A program made the position numbers and the translations under genes. A stretch of DNA of 64,000 bases from Methylobacillus flagellatus KT. Lineage in GTDB: Bacteria > Pseudomonadota > Gammaproteobacteria > Burkholderiales > Methylophilaceae. The DNA is taken from positions 620,001-684,000 of the forward strand of contig NC_007947.1 in NCBI RefSeq assembly GCF_000013705.1. The letters are read 5' to 3'. Of the stretch, positions 9,533 to 19,058 are shown piece by piece (the first letter of the stretch is position 1; the number at the start of each line of letters is the position of its first letter). Below the pieces are notes generated by a model. It did no database searches. It saw nothing but the letters and a program-made list of their open reading frames with translations, and was not told where the DNA came from.

Positions 9533-10414
9533 ATGGCGATTACTAACCGATATGAGTTTGTATATTTTTTTGATGTAACCAATGGTAACCCCAATGGGGA
9601 CCCTGATGCTGGCAATATGCCGCGGCTTGATCCTGATTCTAGTAAAGGCTTGGTCACTGATGTTTGCTTGAAACGAAAAATCCGGAATTTTGTGGAGCTG
9701 ACAGAGGAAGGCCATCCTGGTTTTGAGATATATGTCAAAGAAAAAGGCATTCTGAATTTACAGAATAAAAAAGCGTATGAAGCATTGTCCATTACGCCTG
9801 AACCCAAGAAGCTGCCTAAAGATGAGGCAAAAGCAAGGGAGGTGACGGCATGGATGTGTGCGAATTTCTTTGATGTGCGTACTTTTGGCGCTGTGATGAC
9901 TACCGAAGTCAACAGTGGGCAGGTGCGTGGCCCTGTTCAACTTGCATTTGCGAAATCAATCGACCCGATTATTCCATTGGAGCTTTCAATTACCAGAATG
10001 GCTGTTACCACTGAGAAAGAGGCAGAGGCTCAATCGGGTGGTAACCGGACAATGGGACGCAAGCATATTGTGCCTTATGGTTTGTATCGGGTGCATGGCT
10101 TTGTTTCCGCTAAGCTTTCGGAGAAGACAGGATTTTCTGACGATGATCTTGCCAAGCTATGGCAGGCGTTGACCTTGATGTTTGAACATGACCGATCTGC
10201 TGCACGTGGGGAAATGGCTGCGCGTAAGCTCGTGGTGTTCAAGCACGCTGATGCGCTGGGCAGTGCACCTGCGCACTTATTGTTTGACCGGGTAAAGGTA
10301 GAGCGGGTGAGTGGAGAGCGAGATACACCTGCTACTACTTTTTCAGATTACCGGATTGTTCTCGATACCAATGGTTTAGATGCCTTAGGCGTGACTGTCG
10401 AGGAAAAGTTTTAG
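9533..10414 (+). CDS. cas7c: CRISPR-associated backbone protein Cas7c (Csd2 family)
   Basis: Cas7c forms the helical backbone of Cascade, with several copies bound along the crRNA spacer. The 293-residue protein starts [34 protein letters not shown], the hallmark of the Csd2 subfamily, and has the conserved [10 protein letters not shown] and [18 protein letters not shown] segments, then [24 protein letters not shown] lies just before the ATG. It lies 18 bases after cas8c and 37 bases before cas4. No truncation or frameshift is seen. Confidence 0.96.
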   Translation: MAITNRYEFVYFFDVTNGNPNGDPDAGNMPRLDPDSSKGLVTDVCLKRKIRNFVELTEEGHPGFEIYVKEKGILNLQNKKAYEALSITPEPKKLPKDEAKAREVTAWMCANFFDVRTFGAVMTTEVNSGQVRGPVQLAFAKSIDPIIPLELSITRMAVTTEKEAEAQSGGNRTMGRKHIVPYGLYRVHGFVSAKLSEKTGFSDDDLAKLWQALTLMFEHDRSAARGEMAARKLVVFKHADALGSAPAHLLFDRVKVERVSGERDTPATTFSDYRIVLDTNGLDALGVTVEEKF

Positions 10415-10451
10415 CCTTTCCTTTGGCACGATAGTGATAGAGGGGGACGAT

Positions 10452-11102
10452 ATGATGGTTGCTGAGGCTAAGGAAATGGAGGTGCTGACTATCTCTGCAT
10501 TACAGCACGTGGCTTATTGTCCTCGCCAGTTTGCATTGATTCATGTTGAGCAAGTTTGGGAAGAAAACTTTTTCACTGCACATGGACAGGTTCTGCATCA
10601 GCGCGTGGATGCAGGGGCGGCAGAACAACGTGGAAATGTACGTTCTGAGCGTGCTGTGTCAGTCTACTCTACAAAGTTAGGATTAAGTGGCAAGCTGGAT
10701 TTGCTTGAGGTGGATGTATCTGGGGAAAATACGCGTTACTTTCCAGTGGAATATAAACGCGGAAAACCCAAGGTCGAAGATTGGGATCGTATCCAGTTAT
10801 GTGCTCAGGCGATGTGTCTTGAGGAGATGAGAGGGATCCGTATCACGGAAGGAGCAATGTGGTATTGGCAGGAGAGGAAGAGGCAATCCGTGCAAATTGA
10901 CCAGACATTACGGGATGCCACTGTCAGCGCCATCAAGCTGGCGCGTGAAATTCTGCTTTCCGGCAGAACACCATCTCCGGTCAAGGAAAAATCAAGGTGT
11001 AAGGCTTGTTCTTTGAATGAGTTGTGTGTGCCTGATGCGATTCGGAAGGATAATTCAGCAAATTATGTTGAGCAGATGTTTCATCAAGGTGTGCATGCAT
11101 GA
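10452..11102 (+). CDS. cas4: CRISPR-associated exonuclease Cas4
   Basis: Cas4 works with Cas1-Cas2 in spacer acquisition, trimming prespacers and choosing those with the correct PAM. The 216-residue protein has the RecB-type nuclease core (HQRVD near residue 55, GKLDLLEVD, then PVEYKRGKPK). Four cysteines expected to hold a [4Fe-4S] cluster are present: one in AYCPRQF near residue 23 and three in CKACSLNELC near the C-terminus. I chose the ATG at 10452, which has GAGGGGG about 6 bases upstream, over the GTG at 10434. The stop overlaps the cas1 start as ATGA. Confidence 0.94.
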   Translation: MMVAEAKEMEVLTISALQHVAYCPRQFALIHVEQVWEENFFTAHGQVLHQRVDAGAAEQRGNVRSERAVSVYSTKLGLSGKLDLLEVDVSGENTRYFPVEYKRGKPKVEDWDRIQLCAQAMCLEEMRGIRITEGAMWYWQERKRQSVQIDQTLRDATVSAIKLAREILLSGRTPSPVKEKSRCKACSLNELCVPDAIRKDNSANYVEQMFHQGVHA

Positions 11103-12115
11103 AGAAATTGCTGAATACGCTCTATGTAACGAGGCAGGAAACCTACGTACATAAGGAGCGCGATACCATTGTCATCAACAGCGCAGGGGAGAAGCTGGCT
11201 CAATTTCCCGCCCTCACGATCAGTAATATTCTCTGCTTTGGTCAAGTATCTGTTTCTCCACCTATGATGGGATACTGTGGTGAAAATGGAATAGGACTGG
11301 TTTTCTATACTGAATATGGTCGGTTCCTAGCCAGGATGATAGGTAAGCAGACTGGCAACGTACTACTGCGGCGTACGCAATATCGGCTAGCGGATGATCC
11401 TGAAAAAGCCAATGCCATTGCCAGGGTAATGGTGGGCGCGAAGATTGCCAATGCACGTACTGTGCTGATGAGGGAAATTCGTAATCATGGCGAACATGCG
11501 AATATAAGTCGTGCGGTCGAGCAATTGGGATATAGCCTGAAAAGCTGCCAATTCAGTCAATCTGTACCACAGACGATGGGAATAGAAGGGGATGCTGCCG
11601 CAACCTATTTTTCAGTATTCAATGGATTGATACGAGGCAGCAGATTTCAGTTTAATGGCCGTATTCGTCGACCAGCCACAGATCCTGTCAATGCCTTGTT
11701 ATCCTTCATCTATTCCCTGATTACTCAAGAGTGTGTTTCTGCCTTGATGGGGGTGGGCTTGGATCCATATGTTGGATTTTTACATCAGGATAGGCCTGGT
11801 AGACCTAGCCTTGCTTTGGATTTGTTGGAAGAGTTCCGGGCATCGTGGGCAGATCGATTTGTCTTGACATTGCTCAATCGAAGACAACTATCACCGCAAG
11901 CATTTGTTACAGAAGCCAGTGGTGCTGTACGGCTGACGGATGATACGAGAAAACAAGTATTAGTTGCTTTTCAAGAGCGCAAACAGGAAGAGGTTGTACA
12001 TCCCTACCTTCAGGAAAAGGTGCCTTATGGGTTATTGCCTCATTGCCAAGCATTGTTATTGGCCAGACATCTGCGTGGAGATATGGAGTTTTATACTCCA
12101 TATCTGATTAAGTGA
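11099..12115 (+). CDS. cas1: CRISPR-associated integrase Cas1 (type I-C)
   Basis: Cas1 is the integrase that joins new spacers to the leader end of the array, together with Cas2. The 338-residue protein begins KKLLNTLYVTRQETYVHKER, as is usual for I-C Cas1. Its alpha-helical catalytic domain includes DPVNALLSFIYSLITQECVSALMGVGLDPYVGFLHQDRPG, holding the conserved Glu and His, followed by SLALDLLEEFR, holding the conserved Asp. All three metal-binding residues appear present. It is coupled to cas4 by ATGA and ends 7 bases before cas2. The intact adaptation set fits with the long, well-conserved array. Confidence 0.96.
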   Translation: MKKLLNTLYVTRQETYVHKERDTIVINSAGEKLAQFPALTISNILCFGQVSVSPPMMGYCGENGIGLVFYTEYGRFLARMIGKQTGNVLLRRTQYRLADDPEKANAIARVMVGAKIANARTVLMREIRNHGEHANISRAVEQLGYSLKSCQFSQSVPQTMGIEGDAAATYFSVFNGLIRGSRFQFNGRIRRPATDPVNALLSFIYSLITQECVSALMGVGLDPYVGFLHQDRPGRPSLALDLLEEFRASWADRFVLTLLNRRQLSPQAFVTEASGAVRLTDDTRKQVLVAFQERKQEEVVHPYLQEKVPYGLLPHCQALLLARHLRGDMEFYTPYLIK

Positions 12116-12122
12116 GTGCGCT

Positions 12123-12416
12123 ATGTTGATTCTGATTACTTACGATGTGAGTGTATTGACGAAATCTGGCCAGCGTCGATTAAGAGCTATAGCAAGAACA
12201 TGTCTGGATTATGGAATGCGAGTACAGAACTCGGTATTTGAGTGTGAAGTAACTCCAGATCAATATGTACGCCTGAAAAACGAATTGCTGAATATCTATG
12301 ACCCTCATCAAGATAGTTTGCGATTCTATATGTTAGGCAGTAAAGGTCGACAAAAAATAGAGCACTGGGGTGCCAAAGTTATACCCGACCCTATCAAAGA
12401 TGCTTTGATCATCTGA
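12123..12416 (+). CDS. cas2: CRISPR-associated protein Cas2
   Basis: Cas2 dimerises at the centre of the Cas1-Cas2 integrase and sets spacer length. The 97-residue protein starts MLILITYDVSVLTKSGQRRLR, the ferredoxin-like first strand with the conserved Asp (YDV), and continues ARTCLDYGMRVQNSVFECEV, the standard I-C Cas2 pattern. It is the last gene of the operon. The CRISPR leader begins directly after its TGA, and the first repeat lies 175 bases downstream. Confidence 0.95.
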   Translation: MLILITYDVSVLTKSGQRRLRAIARTCLDYGMRVQNSVFECEVTPDQYVRLKNELLNIYDPHQDSLRFYMLGSKGRQKIEHWGAKVIPDPIKDALII

Positions 12417-12591
12417 TCCGCTAATCTCCTGTTCTCATCAAATCCCTAAGGGGTTATCGCTTTTTAACAATTTGAATTGATAAGCATAGTAAGTAAATGG
12501 CGCATAGTTTTGGTAAACTTGCGCTATTCCGTAAGTAGTTAGCGGGATGAAGGTTCGCAACCCAGACCCCATGCAGACTTACAGCAATACG
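12417..12591 (+). promoter_or_regulatory. CRISPR leader
   Basis: This 175-base non-coding stretch lies between the cas2 stop and the first repeat. It should contain the array promoter and the Cas1-Cas2 integration signals. It has an AT-rich core (around 12455-12510, including TTATCGCTTTTTAACAATTT). Polarity is supported three ways: it adjoins cas2, the repeats end in ATTGAAAC on this strand (the crRNA handle end in I-C systems), and the degenerate terminal repeat is at the other end. I could not pick a convincing -35/-10 pair. Confidence 0.75.
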
Positions 12592-15500
12592 GTCGCACCC
12601 TGCGCGGGTGCGTGAATTGAAACATGTTTGGCACAAGACCAGCGGTTGAACGCACCGTCGCACCCTGCGCGGGTGCGTGAATTGAAACATGAGGTCGCGG
12701 AAATCATCCAGGGCGCCGGTGGTCGCACCCTGCGCGGGTGCGTGAATTGAAACGAGTCAAAGACAAGCACCGTCCGCTGCTCAATCAAAGTCGCACCCTG
12801 CGCGGGTGCGTGAATTGAAACAACCAGAAGGGCTGTAAGGGATTCCAGACTGAAGTCGCACCCTGCGCGGGTGCGTGAATTGAAACCGATTCAACGTGAA
12901 TGGCGCAGTGGCCGGGCAGGTCGCACCCTGCGCGGGTGCGTGAATTGAAACACCATCATGGCAGACGGTGAGGATGACAAAGAAGGGCGTCGCACCCTGC
13001 GCGGGTGCGTGAATTGAAACGCTTCAGCGCTAGGTGCCGTTAGGCGTTGGGGAGGTCGCACCCTGCGCGGGTGCGTGAATTGAAACTTTGCGTAATAGGT
13101 TCTGCTGGAATAGTGACTCGGTCGCACCCTGCGCGGGTGCGTGAATTGAAACCGCCTTCGGCCCACGTTTTATAGTCGTCGTACAGGTCGCACCCTGCGC
13201 GGGTGCGTGAATTGAAACGTGCGACACCCATCCGCCAGACTGCTTGCCGTCAGTCGCACCCTGCGCGGGTGCGTGAATTGAAACCATCCGGGTACGTCTT
13301 GCCGCCCATAATGCCAACGTCGCACCCTGCGCGGGTGCGTGAATTGAAACATATCTGACACCCGTTGATTTCCGTCCGTCCGACGTCGCACCCTGCGCGG
13401 GTGCGTGAATTGAAACATCTCGAAACTAGCCACCGCAACGGGTTCACCTTGTCGCACCCTGCGCGGGTGCGTGAATTGAAACTTGTCTTTGTTGCTCCAT
13501 ACCACCAGGGAGTTATGGTCGCACCCTGCGCGGGTGCGTGAATTGAAACTTCTCAACCCGGTTTCTCATTTCTCCAAGCTGACGCGTCGCACCCTGCGCG
13601 GGTGCGTGAATTGAAACGCACTGTCATGCGCTCAACCAGGTAATATGGCTGAGGGCGTCGCACCCTGCGCGGGTGCGTGAATTGAAACGCACAGGACAGA
13701 ATGACCCCGGATCTGTTCGGTAGTCGCACCCTGCGCGGGTGCGTGAATTGAAACCTGCGCGTTGTGCAACAGCCAGCTTCGACTCCAGAGTCGCACCCTG
13801 CGCGGGTGCGTGAATTGAAACACCATCATGGCAGACGGTGAGGATGACAAAGAAGGGGTCGCACCCTGCGCGGGTGCGTGAATTGAAACATAAGTGTTCA
13901 ATCTGTGGTCACTGCGGTGAGTGGGTCGCACCCTGCGCGGGTGCGTGAATTGAAACTAAGGTTGTGTGCTCTAACGGTTAGAGTGTGCCTGGTCGCACCC
14001 TGCGCGGGTGCGTGAATTGAAACCTGTGCTGCCAGCTTGTAGTTTTCAAAGCTAAGTGGTCGCACCCTGCGCGGGTGCGTGAATTGAAACCTGACGGCGC
14101 TCCCGCATGAAGTCCTCCAGGTCGCGTCGCACCCTGCGCGGGTGCGTGAATTGAAACCTGCGGCAACTATTCAGCTTGCTGATGGCGAGCGCGTCGCACC
14201 CTGCGCGGGTGCGTGAATTGAAACCAGACTGAATCCATCGGTTAAGTAGAGTAGATAGCGTCGCACCCTGCGCGGGTGCGTGAATTGAAACTACGATCTT
14301 ACGCACCCTTGCCCGACGGGTTTATGTCGCACCCTGCGCGGGTGCGTGAATTGAAACCGAATGCCATTGATATGGTCAACCTGATGGGGCCGTCGCACCC
14401 TGCGCGGGTGCGTGAATTGAAACGTTTTAGCTGGTCGTTTGCAATTTCATAAACAGTCGTCGCACCCTGCGCGGGTGCGTGAATTGAAACTCCAAGCTGA
14501 CGCTTGTATGAGCGTTCCATGGCGGGTCGCACCCTGCGCGGGTGCGTGAATTGAAACAACGACAAAGCAGAGAGTGTCGCTAAGTTTATCCGTCGCACCC
14601 TGCGCGGGTGCGTGAATTGAAACAAATTGATTTAATTCAAACTCGAAAACATACCGGCCGTCGCACCCTGCGCGGGTGCGTGAATTGAAACGTGAAGCCT
14701 GTTTGCTGGATCCAGAAAATTGCATGTCGCACCCTGCGCGGGTGCGTGAATTGAAACGTTAAGAGGTGTTTCGATGGTGGTGATTGACATGCGTCGCACC
14801 CTGCGCGGGTGCGTGAATTGAAACCGCGCGTTGCTGGCATGGGTGCCCGATGAGGATCGTCGCACCCTGCGCGGGTGCGTGAATTGAAACGAGTACATGA
14901 TCTTGATGTTTTGCCGCTCGCACTCGTCGCACCCTGCGCGGGTGCGTGAATTGAAACGCGCCGCCACGCTCGCCATTGCGCCCACACCTCGGGTCGCACC
15001 CTGCGCGGGTGCGTGAATTGAAACCAGGCCTGGGGCGGGGCCTCAAAATTAGAGAGCGAGTCGCACCCTGCGCGGGTGCGTGAATTGAAACTGCCCTTAT
15101 GGTGTCGGTTCGCGGGAAGTGTATTCGTCGCACCCTGCGCGGGTGCGTGAATTGAAACTGGGACAAGACCAACTGGCAGAGCCTGTGCGATGAGTCGCAC
15201 CCTGCGCGGGTGCGTGAATTGAAACAGGCGAATCAATTAATTCCCTCGGTTTAAAATATCGTCGCACCCTGCGCGGGTGCGTGAATTGAAACAGTAGTGG
15301 ATCGCGGCAGGGCCATTCCCCGGGCCTGTCGCACCCTGCGCGGGTGCGTGAATTGAAACTGGGATAAGGACAACTGGCAGAGTCTGTGCGATGAGTCGCA
15401 CCCTGCGCGGGTGCGTGAATTGAAACCTGCTTGTCGTTGCTATCTATATCAATGGCTGGCTCGTCGCACCCTGCGCGGGTGCGTGAATTGAAACAAACTA

Positions 15501-18500
15501 ATCAATGAATGTCGCCCGCGCTGCCAGGGTCGCACCCTGCGCGGGTGCGTGAATTGAAACAGTCAACCCGCAAGGTGATCTGTTTGGCAACTCCGGTCGC
15601 ACCCTGCGCGGGTGCGTGAATTGAAACCGACAATCAATAACATCACGGGATTAGTTAGAAGGTCGCACCCTGCGCGGGTGCGTGAATTGAAACGTGACAA
15701 TTGGGAGTTGTTCGATACTCTCGGAAGTCGCACCCTGCGCGGGTGCGTGAATTGAAACTTCATACAAACAGCAAGGATTTTACTTTGTATTTGTCGCACC
15801 CTGCGCGGGTGCGTGAATTGAAACCTTCACTGAGCATGGTATGATTATTGGCCTTGCTTCGTCGCACCCTGCGCGGGTGCGTGAATTGAAACCTGAGTTG
15901 AACGCCAGTCCCAATGTCTCGCAAAAAGTCGCACCCTGCGCGGGTGCGTGAATTGAAACCGGCCAATATCAAGTGCTGGAACCCCAACCAAGCGAGTCGC
16001 ACCCTGCGCGGGTGCGTGAATTGAAACTGGAAATCATGGGCCTGCCTCCGTTTACACATGAAGTCGCACCCTGCGCGGGTGCGTGAATTGAAACGTCGGT
16101 ACGGCTTACAAGCACCGGCACGTTGGCAACAGGTCGCACCCTGCGCGGGTGCGTGAATTGAAACCGGTGTCGATGTCTGGGGCGATGCGAACTACAGCAG
16201 TCGCACCCTGCGCGGGTGCGTGAATTGAAACTGCCCGCCGTGGCCCAAACCGATCAACCCAGAAGGTCGCACCCTGCGCGGGTGCGTGAATTGAAACGTG
16301 TGACCGTCATCAGCATGTCCAGAATTGGTGTGTCGCACCCTGCGCGGGTGCGTGAATTGAAACTCGACATCATGGGCCTCCCTCCGTTCACACATGAACG
16401 TCGCACCCTGCGCGGGTGCGTGAATTGAAACACCATATCTGCGATGGCCTCAACATGCTTCGACCGTCGCACCCTGCGCGGGTGCGTGAATTGAAACAAT
16501 CAGAGGCGGGGTGACTTCGATGGTGGTGCCGGTGGTCGCACCCTGCGCGGGTGCGTGAATTGAAACGTCGTCATCACGCAGTTTCCGCACCTGGTGCATG
16601 TCGCACCCTGCGCGGGTGCGTGAATTGAAACGTGTCGCCCCATACATCAATGCCTTGACGCCAAGTCGCACCCTGCGCGGGTGCGTGAATTGAAACTTGT
16701 TGCTCCTGGTCGTGGTGCCGATGATGGGCTAGTCGCACCCTGCGCGGGTGCGTGAATTGAAACACACATGAACGGGACATCCCGTCGAGCGGCGATTGTC
16801 GCACCCTGCGCGGGTGCGTGAATTGAAACGTGAGATACGGGACAACAAACGGGTTGCGCAGGACGTCGCACCCTGCGCGGGTGCGTGAATTGAAACACGG
16901 AACACTACCCACCCAAGTAAACCAATGAGAGGTCGCACCCTGCGCGGGTGCGTGAATTGAAACTGCCTCAACAGGCCCGGATGTTTTGAACTGCGAATGT
17001 CGCACCCTGCGCGGGTGCGTGAATTGAAACTCAATAATTTCACCTGTACTGGAATCAATCAAATGTCGCACCCTGCGCGGGTGCGTGAATTGAAACCTGT
17101 GATGAGGGAGAGCATGCCTTGCCAGATCAATGTCGCACCCTGCGCGGGTGCGTGAATTGAAACCTGCATGGCCGCTTGGACATGGCCGACTTGCCGGTCG
17201 CACCCTGCGCGGGTGCGTGAATTGAAACATGAATCATGCCATTGCCGAAGATGTCTTAATGACGTCGCACCCTGCGCGGGTGCGTGAATTGAAACTTGCA
17301 GTGAGCGTAATTCTTGACCGGCGGCTTCAGTCGCACCCTGCGCGGGTGCGTGAATTGAAACACCCATAAAACGGGGCCAGTTGTCCCATACTAAGTCGCA
17401 CCCTGCGCGGGTGCGTGAATTGAAACTGGATTTGAGAATCATTCATTTGAGCGACATAAGGGTCGCACCCTGCGCGGGTGCGTGAATTGAAACGGTTTTC
17501 ATCCCTTACAGCTACCGCGACCAGGCTGTCGCACCCTGCGCGGGTGCGTGAATTGAAACCAGTACTACCACCAGAACAGAAACGCCGGCGACAGGTCGCA
17601 CCCTGCGCGGGTGCGTGAATTGAAACACGCCGATGGAAACCAATGGCGTCGACCGTGACCTGTCGCACCCTGCGCGGGTGCGTGAATTGAAACAGACTCA
17701 GGAACAGACAATTTGTCAAGAAGTAATGTCGCACCCTGCGCGGGTGCGTGAATTGAAACGCAGACTCTCGCCATTGGCTATCCGTACGCAGATGGTCGCA
17801 CCCTGCGCGGGTGCGTGAATTGAAACCGCACAATCAGATCAGGAGCTACATTCCCCACTGGTCGCACCCTGCGCGGGTGCGTGAATTGAAACAAATCAGC
17901 AACTTGACGTTGATGAGCAGTATTGGGTCGCACCCTGCGCGGGTGCGTGAATTGAAACCCTTGCTGCGGCAGCAGCCGAACAAACGCCGCCTGTCGCACC
18001 CTGCGCGGGTGCGTGAATTGAAACGAGCCGACCAGCTTGAGGAAACCACCCGGAAACTGTCGCACCCTGCGCGGGTGCGTGAATTGAAACTCATAGCTGA
18101 GGGCTATCAGATCGCCAGTATAGAGTCGCACCCTGCGCGGGTGCGTGAATTGAAACTCTGGATGGCCTCGAATCCGTTGTAATCAGTCTCGTCGCACCCT
18201 GCGCGGGTGCGTGAATTGAAACCAGGCTGGATCCCGGATATTACTCGCCAACAACAGTCGCACCCTGCGCGGGTGCGTGAATTGAAACGTGAACAGGTCA
18301 CGACTTTAAATCTTAATCGTTTTGTCGCACCCTGCGCGGGTGCGTGAATTGAAACCGCCCGGGCGCACCTCCCAAGGTCGCGCGAGCACGTCGCACCCTG
18401 CGCGGGTGCGTGAATTGAAACCACCGCGATGATGAGCGTTTCCTGCGCTGGTTGCGTCGCACCCTGCGCGGGTGCGTGAATTGAAACTTTTGTGTAGGCA

Positions 18501-18801
18501 AGATTCTAGTATCGTGCTTGCTGGTCGCACCCTGCGCGGGTGCGTGAATTGAAACCGCACAGGGGAGATGATGAGCGGCGTTACGGGCTGTCGCACCCTG
18601 CGCGGGTGCGTGAATTGAAACGCCATCCGCGGCACGGGCAATGTCGACAATATTGAGTCGCACCCTGCGCGGGTGCGTGAATTGAAACCCAGTCAATGTT
18701 CGACCACGGGTCAAATACCCAGGTCGCACCCTGCGCGGGTGCGTGAATTGAAACGGTTGCCTGGCTGAATGGATAGAAAGGGGACATTGTCGCACCCTGC
18801 G
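12592..18801 (+). CRISPR. Type I-C CRISPR array: 93 full repeats, one truncated terminal repeat, 93 spacers
   Basis: The repeat is 32 nt, beginning GTCGCACCCTGCGCGGG and ending TGCGTGAATTGAAAC, with an internal palindrome (GCACCCTGCGCGGGTGC) that can fold into the hairpin cut by Cas5c. I located 93 copies, from 12592 to the last full copy at 18723-18754, and read all of them as identical. A final copy at 18789 keeps only its first 13 bases, which marks the leader-distal end. Spacers are 33-39 nt, mostly 34-35. Transcription is expected on the plus strand, in line with the cas genes. Spacers S6 (12952) and S19 (13822) are the same sequence differing by one terminal base. S39/S42, S52/S57 and S54/S61 are diverged pairs. 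S15/S29 and S57/S63 overlap end to end. Confidence 0.99.
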
Positions 18802-18869
18802 AGTGAGTGGCTGGTGAGCATGCCTACGAGTCAAAGCGCTTCAATTAAAAAGAAAATATTGTCTATTGA

Positions 18870-18897
18870 TTGACAAATAAATTGCCTACTACACAAT
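18870..18897 (+). promoter_or_regulatory. Candidate promoter upstream of the CSS-EAL gene
   Basis: TTGACA at 18870 is followed, after 16 bases, by CACAAT at 18892. It lies in an AT-rich stretch between the end of the CRISPR array and the EAL gene and would give a leader of about 155 nt. The downstream leader contains the 12-bp palindrome GTAAGCGCTTAC (18923-18934). Its AAGCGCTT core also occurs at 18834-18841, so a regulator could bind both sides of the promoter. The -10 match is only 4 of 6. Confidence 0.35.
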
Positions 18898-19058
18898 CAC
18901 CTTGTTGGCTTGAGATGCTACAGTAAGCGCTTACAGGGAGAGTGCTTTGTATTATTGTCCTAGAAATGGGCTTTTAATAAGCAATCAAGTTTCTAATTCA
19001 ACATGACTGGCATGGAGAGGAATGGAAGAGCTCATGCTATTCGCGTTGATATCTAAAG

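Noticed and set aside
4682..12416. Apparent absence of cas6 as a sign of a defective locus
   Set aside because: Type I-C systems use Cas5c for crRNA processing, so the locus is complete.
13957..13991. S21 as part of a phage tRNA gene (GCTCTAACGGTTAGAGT resembles a D-arm)
   Set aside because: Only the D-arm-like palindrome is visible and flanking tRNA positions do not fit well; too short to claim.
12689..14125. S2 and S23 as a homologous spacer pair
   Set aside because: The shared TCCAGG-type stretch needs shifts to align and does not keep one reading frame.
12454..18834. Dozens of overlapping open frames on both strands with repeated words such as SIHAPAQGAT, NSRTRAGCD, QFTHPRRVR and SHPARVRELK
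   Set aside because: They are translations of the CRISPR repeat in several frames; the repeat length plus ~34-nt spacers leaves them open by chance. No ribosome sites or family matches.
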